From contig CM061132.1 of assembly GCA_030789695.1 (NCBI GenBank), forward strand, positions 152,218,597 through 152,282,596: a DNA stretch of 64,000 bases, written 5' to 3'. The position numbers and the translations under genes were made by a program. Shown here piece by piece: positions 31,770 through 44,598 of the stretch (positions are counted from its first letter, which is position 1; the number at the start of each line of letters is the position of its first letter). The notes beneath the pieces are model-generated. The model had not been told where the DNA came from. It was given only the letters and a program-made list of their open reading frames with translations, and did no database searches. The DNA is from Scilla litardierei (Eukaryota; Streptophyta; Magnoliopsida; Asparagales; Asparagaceae).

Positions 31770-33736
31770 GCACTCTTGATGCCTTGATCCATTCCTGTCG
31801 TTGTGCTGCCCGTCTCTGCTGGGTCCTGAGGCCCTTTTGTCCACCCCCTCCCCTCACTTATTTTGGGCTTATATTTTTGATCACATCTATATATATCTTT
31901 TTTGGGAGAGAGGGAGAGTTCTGGGTGCCATATTTATGTTCGTATCACTCCTAGCTGTGCATGCATCATTTCCGCATCATACTTTCATTTCTTTTTTGTC
32001 TTTCTTTTTATTTTTCCATGCATGCATCCTCACTTGCCCCTCACATTTCTTGTCTCTCTGTGTGCCACACTTTGCACATTGAGGACACTGTGCCGTTTAG
32101 CTTGGGGGAGTGAGCTTTCACGTTTTTTTCGATTTGTCACCTTTATTTTCAGTCTTTCACACCGCTTTTCACTTTTGCACTCATTTTCCGTTATTTCCCT
32201 TTTGTTTCGCCATGCATCACGTTTTCCTTACTTTCCAGTGTGCCACATTGCATAGTTCTATTTTCCTTTTATCTTTACTTCTTCCTTATTTTTCATCTCA
32301 TGCTAGAGATGAATTTTCTGTGATGATGTCTACGTGGAGTTAGCTTATTCTATATGCATGCTATATTTGTCGTGTCTTAGATTTCATTTCTGATATCATA
32401 TGCTATGACTCGCTTGCATTTAGAAATAGGAGCCCACACTTTTTCCTCATGAAAATGGATGGAATTTTATTATTAGCTGAGCCTGAATATTCATATGTAT
32501 GCTATCACAGAAAACACACCAAGATTCACGCATTGAATGCCTATATCTGGAGTACTGACTTCTTTTCCTTTATCACTTCTATATGCATGAATTGTACACT
32601 TCACTTTTGGATGATTGAATGATTGTTAGCTATGATATATCTGGATTAGTTAGCTTTTTTTTTTGCGATCGAAACTGAGTAGATTAGATCACCCTGCTGA
32701 AGTTGTCGTGCATGTCTTATAGAGTGAGCCGAGAGTTGTATTTATTTCTTTCTCCACAAATCTTGAACAACATTTCTCTACTTTTAAAATCATTGGTGAA
32801 TCTCCCCTTAGTGATTCTATTTTATGGCATTTCCCCCGTTATTAATTCCTAGCTCCAAATCTCTTATTCCAAAAAAAAAAAAAAAGAAAGAAAAAAATAT
32901 ATATATAATAAAAGAGAGAAGAACATTCTCGTATATCATTATCTCTCTTTGAATTGGGATCATTGTATATATGATATAGAAAAAAAAAAAGAAAAAAAAA
33001 AGAGAAAAAAAAAAATCCTCAATAAAAGATCCCATCTCGCTTATTTTCTTTCTTTCTTCTTTCTCTTCTTTGCCTTCGGAGCTTTATAAAAATGGGGATG
33101 TAAATATTTTTGTGCCACCACGCTTATAGATAAGCTTGGGGGAGGAGATCCATTGATGTGTGAGAGAGCGACTACTTGACATAGCACGACAACCTAGGCT
33201 AAGTGATGTTCTATACTCGGTGAGATTGTTTCTAGCTTTACGAAATCCAGAAATCTAAGCCTAGCATTCATTTCATGAAACCCATACTTTTCTATTCTCT
33301 CTATTCTATGATGTAATACTCTTATACTCCAGATAGAAAGCGTTCAATTGAAAAGTGTGTGATCTGAGACTTGTATACCGCTTTAGATGATTCAGGCGAT
33401 GTTAATTTTAAAATCATTCCGTTTCTCATGATTATACCGTTGTTCGTGGGTTTTCTATTTTCTACTTGCACTATTCTACTATGATATCAAAATGAGATTC
33501 TTTGACATGTATTTCTCACTCGGTGCATGCCATAAGAGTAAGTGAAACCCACGTCCTGAGAAAATGATCTAGCATCCTACCTCTTCTTTCTTTCTTCCTT
33601 TATTTTCGTTTGGTTTTCCTTCTTCTTCGTTTTTCATTTTTTTTCGTTTTTTCGCCGTTTTCGTTTTCCGAATCCACCGGGTTCGCTTTTTACTTACCTT
33701 CCTCGAGGACGAGTAAGAGGCAAGCTTGGGGGATTT
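31770..33736 (+). other. 3' untranslated region of the Athila-like element with repeated polypurine tracts
   Basis: About 2 kb, A+T- and pyrimidine-rich, with no supported genes. The word AGCTTGGGGGA occurs three times (near 32099, 33133 and 33723). The last, followed by TTT, adjoins the 3' LTR and is the likely polypurine tract. A-rich runs lie at 32871-32890 and 32980-33014. Confidence 0.75.
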
Positions 33737-35556
33737 TGATCACTCCTTATTTTACACCCTTTTCCCGCATGTTTGCATGCCATTTTGATCGCCCAAATTA
33801 TGTTTTTCACGATATATCGACGATATTGCGATGCTTTTCACGATTTGTTGTTTTTGTCGCATTTCAGGTGATTTGGCGCGATTAGGAGTGATCTCGAGAT
33901 GCGTGTAATCTAGACGGCCACCGACGACCTCCCCGAGGGGTATTTTGCTGTTGGAAAGGAGCGGAAGAAGAATGGACGTCGCCGGAGCGACGAGGAGGCC
34001 AAAACGACCAGTTTGGGCATTTTTTGTGTCCCACTCGGCCGAGTGGAGGAGCCACTCGGCCGACCAGCGAGACACTGCTCGGCCGACCAATCCAGACACG
34101 AGTTACTTGTGCACTCGGCCGAGCACAGAAGACCCACTCGGCCGAGTGACGAAACCACGTCCGCCCGAGTGGCGCCCAGACGAAGGCTCTCAAAAAGACC
34201 GAAGTTACTGTTTTTCGGCCTCTGAGCTTCAGAAGACCCACTCGGCCGAGTGGCAAATCCCGTCCGCCCGAGTGAAGTGAAGCCATCGGCCGAGTGACGA
34301 CAACTCACTCGGCCGAGCCGCCCCCGAACTGAAGACCCCTGAAGCCCACGACTTACTGGAAATTGACAGGGTTTTCACTCGGCCGAGCGACTTTCGTCAC
34401 TCGGCCGAGTGCGATGCGCTGCCTGTAGCGAAATTTGCGGAAAACAGGCTGTGCAGGGGCGTTTTGGTCAGGATTTTTAGACGATTTTTGGGGCTATTTA
34501 AGCTCTGTTTTTACCCTGGTTTTGGGAGCCTCCTCTCAGATTTTTTGCAGCTTTTTGAGTCTACTTTTTAGCCTTATTAATTGTGATTGGTGAAGGGAAA
34601 AACTTGGATTTTTGTTGGGTTGATTGAAGATCTACATTGGTTTGCACTTCTCTTCCACAAAAACTTTATTTTTTTTTATTGTTTATATCATTGTTGTGAT
34701 GAATTCCATTGTCTATTTCTCCGCCAATTATTGTGCTATTGCTATGATTAGTGAGTAGTCTCCACGTCTTGGGGCGTGGGGATGAACCCTACAAGCCCAA
34801 TTTCGTGTTTGTGTTGAACCGGTAGAAATTGAGCTAGGATTGTTATTAGGGATTAGATTGGGATCGAATTACTACGGATAGCTAGGTATTCACATCAATT
34901 GGGATTTGCAAGAGATTGGATCCCAATTCGATAGGAAGCCCTAGAAATCCGAATTGGGTTGGAGTCGGATTTTCGAAGTATCGGTTTGCAAGAAATTGGA
35001 CCGATGCTAGGATCTCCGGTTGCAATTCCGCGCCGATACCCGTTTGCAAGAGATTGGACGGGTAGGAACTATCCTAATTTAGATTGTGGACCGAGTTTGC
35101 AAGAGATTGGACTCGGTGCGCAATTGGACGATGATGTTGATCCCAATGCTAGCTCCCCTAGGCTAGGGTTTGCAAGAGATTGGACCCAAACCTAGGATAG
35201 CTATAGACCGGCAACAGCGCGAGAGCGTGAGCTTGGTTTCACATTTAGTTGCAACTAGTTCATCCAAATTCTCATCCTAGCGATTTCGATACCGGCGAAC
35301 CACAATTGTGAAATACGGCGAGTAGTGGGGATTCCCCATTCCCTAGGCGTTTTCTATTTGATTTGATATTTCGCACTCTTGTCTGACGATTGTGACAGGA
35401 TCGCCCAAGGCAATTATCCCTCTAAATAGACAGGTTGATTAGGAGCAAGCACGGTCATTCGTCCTCCCTGTGTTCGATACCCGCTCGCCGCTATACCGTG
35501 CGCTTGCGGTAAAACTACAACCGTCGTCCCGGGACGTGTACGCCGGGGCGCGACCA
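33737..35556 (+). repeat. 3' LTR of Athila-like element
   Basis: 1820 bp with the same content and length as the 5' LTR at an offset of 11238. The palindrome cluster is at 34032-34411, the TATA-like sequence at 34495, and the hairpin array at 34897-35196 with every stem preserved. It is followed by the TSD GCAGG. Confidence 0.93.
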
Positions 35557-35561
35557 GCAGG

Positions 35562-37387
35562 CGGACTCTGCTTGGAGCACTTGAAGATGCTTGAACAATA
35601 GATGTGTGTGTAGAACTACCATATCGTGTCTCATATACAGCAAAAAGTGATCTTAAGCTATTCTTAAAACTATCTTTGTGTTGTTCTGCTTCAGCTTGAA
35701 GGTTCACGTTTTCGTAATAGGTATCTAAGAAATCAAGTACTACATCCTCCTTAAAACGGGGATCAAAACCCTTTGTTAAAGAGTATATCAAAGGAACAGG
35801 ATTCCAATACTTACGGAGTTTAATCTCCATCTGTTCTATCATTGTTTTAAGGTCTGGAGTCCTGATGATGTCATTATCTCTATGTTTTTGTATAACTTCA
35901 GATATCACCGCTAATTGGTCTAAGCCTAGAACCAAAGTGGAGTAGTAAACACCAGAAAACTTGTTTGTTGTCAAGTAGAAAATTTCAAAATATCATAAAG
36001 TTCATCTATAATTAGCCATTCATAATCACTAATTTCATAATCACTATCATTTGCAAGGTATGCACTAGCAAACTCACTAAGTTGGGTCTATTCTGTCGCA
36101 TACAATGTATCATTAGATACGTTGAATTCCACCAATGGAGGACACTAAATTTAAATGCTCTATAAGGCAGTTGGTTACTACGACAAAAATGCCTATATTC
36201 CCTCTTTTTTGTGAATTAGTTGTAATTAAAAGCATAAGGTTTCTATCCTTTTCCAGATAAACAGAAGCAAGTTTAATACCATCTTGAACTACTAACTTTA
36301 ACACATGGCATGCACAACGTTGATGAAAACTTAACACATCTAGATCTGGGTTTAATTGACGTTGCAAAAAATTAATGGCTAAAGTATTATTCGAAGCATT
36401 ATCAAAAGTAACTGTGCAAATTTTTTTCTCAATATCATAATCACGACAAATATTTTGCAAAATCCTACCAATAACTACACCCTTGTGTGCATGCTCTAAC
36501 ACCTTAAAACCAATAATTCTTTTCTGAATGATATAATCGTGATCTGTAAAATGGGCCACAAGACATATGTATGATGCACCCCATTTTGTAGTCCATATGT
36601 CAGAAGTTAATGAAATCCTAGATTCTAAATTAATAAAAAGCTGATGCATATTTGCCTGTCCTTCATGAAAAACAGTCATACAATCCTTTCTAAGAGTGTT
36701 CCTAGACACTTTTCTAAATGCAAGGTTAAATGCATTTTGCTGTAATCGCTCTAATTCTGGGCTTTCAGCATAATTTAGAGGTAGTTTTTTGCTTAACACA
36801 AATCTAGCCATCTCTTTTCTCATATTTTCAACAGAATATGAGAAAGGAGTAATAGAGGAAGAAGATAAAGATAAATTTAATGTTGATTGTCTAGCATCTT
36901 TTTTAACATGCGATTTCACGTGTCTTAGCAGATGTGAAGTGCTGTCAGTATGTGCGGCAGCAAAACTAGTTCTACATATCTTACAAAAGGCACGAATTTG
37001 TTCGATGCCATTATTATCTTTTACCATTTCACGTGAAAAGTGATCCCAAACTCCGGACTTTGGTCCTTTCTTTTAGGTTTGTGTAGTAGGTGCAGACATA
37101 TGTGAAGCAGGTGATGATGTTTGTGTCGGTGAACTTGTGTACATGTGAGCAGCATGCGAGAAAGGTGAATGTGCAGTTGGTGATATGACGGGGCTAGGAT
37201 TATTACCCGCCACATAGTTATCAGGTTCTTGTGTTTCAATATCTGCTATATGACGGTCATAGACCGGTAATGTTGGGTTCAAATCTCTATTACGTAGTAA
37301 CTCAGCATAAAATTCATAATCGGTAGTATTAGTATCATCTAAATTAAAGTTCATATTGATATTCCTAGATCGAGACGGTCCTGCCAT
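35562..37387 (-). pseudogene. hAT transposase, N-terminal and catalytic part
   Basis: A BED-type zinc finger is present (SGVWDHFSRE upstream of CKICRTSFAAA...HLLRHVKSH). The RNase-H-like core follows with SLTSDIWTTK and TVTFDNASNN (catalytic Asp positions) and CACHVLKLVVQDG. An in-frame TAA at 37073-37075 separates the N-terminal leader from the BED finger. A frame change near 36130-36150 falls within the expected RWNSTYLM block. The next open piece (35974 downward) continues the catalytic region until the Athila-like insertion. The enzyme would cut and paste hAT elements in the nucleus, but this copy is dead. Confidence 0.85.
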
Positions 37388-37808
37388 TATACTAAACTAA
37401 GATTTATACTACAGGAACCTGTTTGTGTATGACCGTAGCTTGTAGAGCCCGGTAGTAGCTAGAGACCGTCGAGGGAAGCTTGCACGGTATTAGCGAGAAT
37501 CCGGACGTAGAGAATTAGAGTAGCGAGACGGTAGACAGCAGACGGTAGTAGCGAGATTGACAATTGTAGAGACGGTAGACGGTAGTAGCAAGAGTTGTAG
37601 AACACCGGGTAGAGAAATGGAGTTTAGAGAATTAGAGTTTAGAGAATTGGAGAGTAGAGGTTTTGTAATGGATCAAGCTGGGGGGGTCGCCCCAGCCCGG
37701 CCCTGGGGCCGGGCCCGGGCCGCAGCCCGGCCCGGGAATGGGGTCCCGGGCCCGGGTCGGCCCGGCCCGGAACCTGGGCCGGGCCGGCGGGCCATTTTGC
37801 CACCCTGA

Positions 37809-37990
37809 CCTATGTAGATAGGCAGCTTGATCCATTAAAAGACAAGCAATCGAAGGAGAAGAATTCGTCATTTTGGTCGGATTCGGTGTTACCCGCAAAA
37901 GGATAGAGATCGAGATTAAGGGGTGCTTCGAAGAGATGGAGATTTGGGGAGAAGTAGCTGGAGAGTAAGCGAGAGGACTCAGGTTACTTG
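37809..37990 (+). pseudogene. OCTOPUS-like gene fragment, continuation beyond the hAT insertion
   Basis: Across the hAT target duplication the reading continues as AYVDRQLDPLKDKQSKEK then NSSFWSD, resembling the conserved SFWSAASVFSKK-type block of the OCTOPUS/UPF0503 family. A stop follows within about 15 codons, and basic residues (KRWRFGEK) come after it. Together with 21180-21467 it forms one broken frame. Confidence 0.4.
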
Positions 37991-38289
37991 TGTAGTGAAT
38001 TTAACATGGGATAGAAGACTCAAGTTATGCTAAAAGGACACAAAAGTCAAAATTTGCGGTGAAGAAAAAATCAATAGATAAGTTAAGGATGAGCAGTGGT
38101 GAAATAAGAATTGTGGTGTATTCATAAACATATGCGGTGCAATTAACAACACTCAACAATAAATTCGGTACGGGTGCCTTTAGCGCGGAATAACACATTA
38201 GCGTAAAAAAAGTGTGTGGGCACCGTTTGTTGGCGTGGAACAACGCGTGAGTGCATTCTGTGCGAAACAACAAATTCGACGCGGGCGCC
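37991..38289. other. Flanking DNA ending in a second GCGC-rich minisatellite copy
   Basis: 37991-38159 shows nothing recognisable. 38160-38289 repeats in the same orientation the minisatellite seen at about 13400-13540 and breaks off at GGGCGCC where the next LTR begins. Confidence 0.6.
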
Positions 38290-39570
38290 TGTAATGCCCC
38301 AATGAATGCAATATTTGGTAATTTGAGAAACGTGAATGTGTTAGTGTTGGCCTTGGGCCACATTGATAATTTGTGAAGTTAGAGGCTTGAATGGCATGGA
38401 AATATTGTAATAGTGAATGGGTGACGTGTTGTGACAGAGGGCATGTCACATGAGTACATGCCCCTGTGTTTAATGATGGACAATGGAGGTTACCCATGCC
38501 ATCCTGACCCCTAACGTGGAACTTATGATGTTAATTTGTAAAATTGAATAAATCTCAATCCTATCTAATGAGGGTGAGTTAGCAAAACCCGGGTTTAGGA
38601 GGGATTTGAGTAAATTGTGGATATGAGGCCTGGACTGTGAAGTTGGGAGATGATTATGTGATGTGTGGAGTTTCACCCACTCGCCTTTACCGGGAGTGGA
38701 GGGGATATTTACACCCACTCGCCTTTACCGGGAGTGGAGGGGTCATACGGAGGTTGGGTTATATGTGGATAGCCTCACTCCTGCTAGGGACGGGGGAGGT
38801 GAGAGGCCCGTCGTACAGTGCCCGTGTCCACTGCGTCGTGTGCTATATTCACCCCAAATTTGGGGTGAAGTCCAGGTCCTCGTATCACACAGTTTACCCA
38901 AGTTCCAATTAACTCAATTATGAAATAATAAAATAAGATTTGTGTGTTACTTCTATTGCTGGCAGCACTTCCCCTCCCATTTGCCCGTACTTTGTGGCTT
39001 GGTGTCATGCCTCAGGCACTTGCACTTATCGTATTTGATATTGGTTGCTTGAGCCCTCATGTTATTATTATTGTTACTATTATTATTATTATATTCGTGC
39101 TAATCCCTTTCTTGCAGTAGCTCGTCATTGGACCGCAGGTATGATTCCCTTGTTTAACTATTTAATTTTCATTATATCACTTAGTTACATACTCTATTTC
39201 GCTTGGCTTGCCTTGTGATTTGATAACCTTAGATTGGAGTTCCAAACCCAAGTTGGTTCCTACTGGGGCACGCATTGACGTGCTCCCCCTTTATTTTTCA
39301 GGTAGCAGTGGTAGCTTGGTTGGTGGTGACTGGGAGTTGGGCTCAGGGGTGACACTGGGGGTGAGTTGTAGTTGTGGTTTGGTATGGTTGTCTTGGGAGG
39401 TGGAGAATGATGGAGTATATGTAGTGGTGTACCTAGATGATGTATATAAATGAAATTTGTTGTATATATGTGATATGTTGTCGTTGTTCTTTGTTATCTA
39501 TGAGTTGTTTGATACTATAGTGGAGCTTCACTTGTACTATTCCAGCATGTGCGCAGTGACCTACTTATTC
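38290..39570 (+). repeat. Left LTR of the LARD-like element, internally deleted
   Basis: It begins TGTAATGCCC, as the right LTR does, but continues with the sequence found about 1.6 kb further inside the right LTR (CAATGAATGCAATATTTGG, 50339 onward, not counting the nested element). AATGCCC occurs at both joined places. It contains two copies of CACCCACTCGCCTTTACCGG (from 38674 and 38713). Right of about 39567 the two copies diverge. Confidence 0.7.
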
Positions 39571-41976
39571 AGTTCTTCTTTCTCTCTCTTCTCCTCTCTC
39601 ATCACCCTCCCTCTTCAGAATACTTGGGAAAAAAATTTAAATATCGGGTATTCTGGGGAACTGGGCGTGACATTTTTTGGCGGCCCATGCAGGTCACCGC
39701 ACTGCGATGTGCGTAAGGATAGTACATGTAATGCTTCAATATTTGATTGGGATAGGTTAGCCCCAAGGTGGGTAGTGACCTTAGAGCCTAAGTGATCCAC
39801 CCTTAAACCCCTAACTTAGGAAGTCAGAGGATGAACTTCCTACAGTGTAGTATACTATAGAAGTATATATGTTGGTATCAGTGTATACTGATATAATAAT
39901 GAGAATACACGTATATAAATGCAGTTGTTGTGCTTGGATATTTGAATTACATGCGTCGCATGTATACTTGTATTCAGTATATATGCGTATTTATATTTGA
40001 ATAGTATGAAAGTTGCATGTATGGATAGACGTGGGAGTGTATACTAGGTGGGCGAATACTTGAGTGTATGTATCCTACCTTTCTATAAAAGTACTTGATA
40101 CAGATATGTGAGACCGGTATGCGGTATACTTGCGTGACTCTGAGACATATGTGATGGATACGTGTTTGTTCGTGGATGTATATTGGTGGGTACCTATAAG
40201 CTAGTGGGAGTATGCCTTGTATGTGTGTGAGTGGAGATGTGTCCATGAGAGATATAAGCACATGTACGCATTTTCCTATCTATTACCTTATGGTTGTGCC
40301 CCTTGTGGGGAGCGTACCAAGGTGCGTATATCTATCCTTGTGTGGATAGAGTGGTGGAGTGTTCAAATGGTCTTGTAGATATCTGTGGGGAAAGAGCATG
40401 TGTGTGAATATATGTGAGCTTGTATGGGTAGGTGGTGTAGATATGGGTTGAAGTATTGGTGTATATATTGTCGCCCGTGTTGAATTGCTAGTGTGTGGAT
40501 TCCTAATGCGTTAGATTTGAATAACTGAGAGTATATGTATGTGCTGCCTATGTGCATATAGGGATTGGTATATTGTTTTACTTAGGTATATGGTCGTGGG
40601 TGTATTATTGCGTGAAGATAGGTGTTGTGTTTTGGCTACATATATAGCATGTATGTAGCGATATAGATAAGTGGTGGATGCACGGGTAGTATGAGTAATG
40701 CTCCAGGGTGTTTGGAGTAGATGTATCCTAAGATGGGTAGGGGTGCTTTAGACCCGTCCACCTAAGTTGAGGCCCTAGCTCTATACCGTGCCTATCATGG
40801 GATAGTAATATATGTATGACGTATAATACATGTAGGATGTGATGGATATAAGGGTTTGAGACCATAGAGTGCAGGTACGCATAGGATGATTGTGGGTTTG
40901 CGCGGTTAAGTGGAGTTATGGTGTATGTATACATGTGTGTGTATATGCTTACCCGTAGAATGGTGTCTATAGGACCATTTGGATGTATATGTAGTGTATG
41001 TGCCTTCCGTATATGATGGCATAAGGGGGACTGTGTATTGGTAAATGAGATACTTGTATGTATGCATGTGTGTTGTAGCAAGCGTGATGTGATTGTGTAA
41101 ATGTGTTGCTATTATTGAACGTGTATTGATATCTGTCTTATGAGTGGTTATATGTGTATGTATGTGAATGATCTCTATTCTGATAGGTGGGCATCAGTAT
41201 GTGAATGTGTACGTATATGGGATGTGACTATCTACTGAATGTGTAGAAATATTGAAATACACTTATTTGTGTATGTACTGGTATGCTAGTAGAAATGTGG
41301 ATATATTGGACACTATGTATATAAGGGTATGAACAGATACCGACTACCCGCTAGTGTGGTTTGAGTAGCTTGACTGTATAAGAGTGTAATAGCAGGACAT
41401 GTATGGCATGCGTGAATGGGTGTGCGTGCCCATACATGGGAATGAATGTGCATGGTTGCATGAATCCTAATAGACATATATGAATGTTTGCGTGCATACC
41501 TGCTATTAGAATAATAATCTGGTGTGTATCAGCCAATGTGTATTTGGCTATATGTAGGCTTAGATATCTATATATGGAGTTAATGTGTATACTACTGCGT
41601 GAACATAATGAGTATGTGCATATAATTGGGTTATATAGAGTATCTGTGTGGTGTATTGGTTGATGTGTATATGCGAATATTTATATGGTTATATGGATTC
41701 CTATTATATGTGTCTTAGCGGAGTGTCGGGATGTGAAGATGTATGTGCAGTGTGTAGTAAAAGCATATGTGGTTATGTGTATATTGGTTGAATGGATATA
41801 TACTTATAAATATCCTTGTTTTTTTATCTGTGAAATTTCCGGCATGGTTGTTTATCTAGGTGTATCATAGATACGTGTATTCCTGTAGGTATGCATGTAT
41901 GTGTAAGTCTGAAGCAGAGCGTGTGTGTATGTATATACATATGAAGTGGGGATATGAATGTGTTGAGTATGAAACA

Positions 41977-42037
<61 letters not shown>

Positions 42038-43081
42038 TAATGAATGGAAGTGAGTGAAACTGTTTGATAAGCGGGTATTGGAATGTGTGCATTTGTTTGT
42101 ATATTTATGTGTATACGTGTGTGCGGAATGTAGATGGATATTTATATTTACTTAACTATTGTGGCAGTATGTACATGTGAAAAGTCAATCTAGTTAGATA
42201 TGGCATATAAAGGGATGTGTTATGTTTGTGCACTTTTGTGTGTATTGTGTGTGGTGTATGTACCTATCTGTGTGAGGCAGTAGGTGCACTGCTATGGATT
42301 TGAGGTTATATATATACTTATTTATAGTTATGATTGTGAACCTTATGTGACTTGATCATGCATGTGTTAGTGCGTGCACGTCGATGTATGTTGAATGTGA
42401 CTAATTCTCGCGTGTATGTAGATATTCTTGTGACTATAAGCGTGAATGAACTCATATGATTAAGTATTGAAAGTGTAGAGATCTGGGGTACATACGTATG
42501 ACACCGTGATAGTGCCCTGTTTATCAAGCAATGGTGTGTAAATTAATGTGTATCGCTGGGTGTTTGTGCATGAATGTAGACGTATATGTAAATATATAAA
42601 GAGATAGAATATAAATCGTTTATAGTCGAATGTATTGTGATGTATGTGAAAGCATGCCATGCATGAAAAGCTTATGTATCGTGGTATGGATATGGTGTGA
42701 TGTCCTATACGTATAGATGTGAGTAGAGATCTAAATACGTGTAATAATATAATACGTAAAGAGACTTATTTGGGGTGTGTCAAGTATATGTTAATGTGTG
42801 AATATGTGTGCCAAGATGTGTAGAACATATACGTATGTGTATGTAATGATGCTTATAATGCTATGGATGCGCTACTAGATGAATAATAGGATGTATCTGT
42901 AATGTATGTGCGATACAGATGTGTATGGATGGTAGTGAAGTATATAGAGAATATAAGAATAGTGAAGATACGTATTCTTGTTTATACTTCATGGGTAGTA
43001 AGACCATCATACCTAGCTGACTTCGACAAGGTTCACACCCTAGAAAGTTCGAGGACGAACTTTATTTTAAGGTGGGTAGGA
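39571..43081 (+). other. Non-coding T/G-rich interior of the LARD-like element
   Basis: From about 39850 to 43000 the plus strand is strongly biased to T and G, with endless TATGTG, TGTGTA and GTATAT words and few C. The many His/Thr/Ile-rich open frames on the minus strand are a consequence of this bias. No gag, protease, RT or integrase motif was seen. A PBS-like TTGGTATCAG at 39871 may be a relic. Confidence 0.65.
41981..42036. repeat. (TG)n microsatellite
   Basis: 28 uninterrupted TG units inside the T/G-rich interior of the LARD-like element. Confidence 0.97.
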
Positions 43082-43770
43082 TGTAATGCCCTGTTTTGAC
43101 ATATACGTGTATTTTGCTGTATACGTGTGGTATTTTCACGTACAATGCGTACGTGTGCACGAAATAAACGTAGTTATCGATGTATGTAGCATAGTGAGAG
43201 GGGGATTGGGCCGTAATACGTGTTGGAAATCGAGTCTCCACCCCGTGGTTATTTTGATGATGAGCAACATATTATGCTACTAATATTTTCATCGAGTTTG
43301 TGTGCAGGAAATGTATTTTTAATAATAGCGTATGAAGCAAAGATGCATTGCACAAATGAGAGCTATGAATGATAGGAGCTCAAATGTGCAAGGAGCAAAT
43401 CAAGTCAAGTCCAAATGAAGCCAACAAGAAGAATTGCATGCTTAAATGTAATATGTAATTTTGGCTTTTATTTGAGTCTTAGGAATCTGTTAAGGCAATT
43501 TGATTAAGCCCACACACACACTTAGGATTATGCTAAAAATGTTTTTAAATATTTTTTTGCCTAAGTTGTCGAGCCCAAAAGCCCATACTGGAAATGGCTC
43601 TGGGAGTCGACTACCATCATACTGGGAGTCGACTACCAGAAGACATTCCAGCATATGGGTTAAACGGTTAGATTTTCAAAATCGTTTTAATTGTTGCATA
43701 TAAATGAATTTGAAATTATTTTTCAAAAGTCTCCTTGTTTAAATGAAAAATATTTTGGAAATAATTTGAA

Positions 43771-43955
43771 TTTCAAATTTCAAATTTCAAATTTCAAATT
43801 TCAAATTTCAAATTTCAAATTTCAAATGCAAACATATTTGGAAATTATTTGAAATTCAAATTTCAAATTTCAAAATTCAATCTCCTTGATTAATGCAAAC
43901 ATATTTGGAAATTATTTGAATTTCAAATTTCAAATTTCAAATTTTTTGAAATGAC
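43771..43955 (+). repeat. (AATTTCA)n-type simple repeat
   Basis: Seven-base ATTTCAA units, nine in the longest run in this LTR but fewer in the 3' LTR (47587-47735), interspersed with GCAAACATATTTGGAAATT. Confidence 0.9.
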
Positions 43956-44598
43956 TTTTCATCCTTTTAAATAGAGGTATTGAGCTTGGATTTGATACAA
44001 GAAATTTTCTCATCTAAAATTATTTGCTCAAAGTTCTCAAAGCTCTCCTATTTTATTTAAAAGTCTTTTAGGCATTGTTCTAATTTTCTGTGCTAAAAAT
44101 TCTTTTGTTGATTTTATTTATTGGCCTAACACCAACTTGAATTTGATCTCCAAAGCTTAAAGCTTTTATTTTTTAGAGATGCAAAGTTCAAGTTTTTCTT
44201 TTTGATCTTTGTGCTTTCTCATCTATATTCTTTCAAAGATCAAGTCTTGAATATTGATCTCTATAAAGCACAAGTGTTAAGATTTTAGAGAATCAATTTC
44301 AAGTTATTTCCTTTGATCAAGTTTACATTATATATTCTATTTGATCAAAAGGATTTCTATTTCTTTTAGCCACATTATTCATAACATATATATTGGCTAA
44401 AAGAATTTTTTTTTAAACTTGTTTAATCTCTGTTTTTAAAGTTATATTTTAACGAGATTTAAACTGAGTTTAATTTTTGATCTCCAAAGCTTTTAAGTTC
44501 TATATTTTTGAGAACAAATCTACTCCTATAGCAATCACATACACAAGGGCTTCATCAAGTTGCTATAGTTTTTGTAAATCGTCAAAAGGTTTGTAAAT

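Larger units (their letters stand above)
22499..35556 (+). mobile_element. Young Athila-like Gypsy retrotransposon lacking gag and protease
   Basis: The element is structurally complete. It has two 1820-bp LTRs, the target duplication GCAGG (22494-22498 and 35557-35561), a tRNA-Asp-type PBS at 24325, an RT-RNase H-integrase frame (24464-28369), a second long ORF (29526-31769) and a polypurine tract CTTGGGGGA before the 3' LTR. I count about five substitutions between the LTRs (near 22971, 23281, 23430, 23696 and 24311), roughly 0.3 percent. It splits the hAT transposase gene. No gag or protease motif is found anywhere inside. The RT motif FMDDFSVYG and the PBS type point to the Athila lineage. 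Confidence 0.93.
21476..37808 (-). mobile_element. hAT DNA transposon carrying a nested Athila-like element
   Basis: The terminal inverted repeats are TCAGGGTGTCAAAAT (left) and ATTTTGCCACCCTGA (right), flanked by the perfect 8-bp target duplication CCTATGTA (21468-21475 and 37809-37816). Very G+C-rich subterminal GGCCCGGGCC repeats sit inside both ends (21497-21580 and 37690-37795). The transposase is encoded on the minus strand. Without the nested 13-kb retrotransposon the element is about 3.3 kb, normal for an autonomous-type hAT. Confidence 0.92.

Noticed and set aside
21476..37808. Helitron carrying the gene fragment
   Set aside because: The terminal inverted repeats and 8-bp duplication fit hAT. 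No Helitron hairpin with CTRR end or Rep/helicase motif was seen at these borders.
39974..42660. Numerous His/Thr/Ile-rich minus-strand frames
   Set aside because: They result from the T/G bias of the plus strand. They contain (HT)n runs and no recognisable motif.
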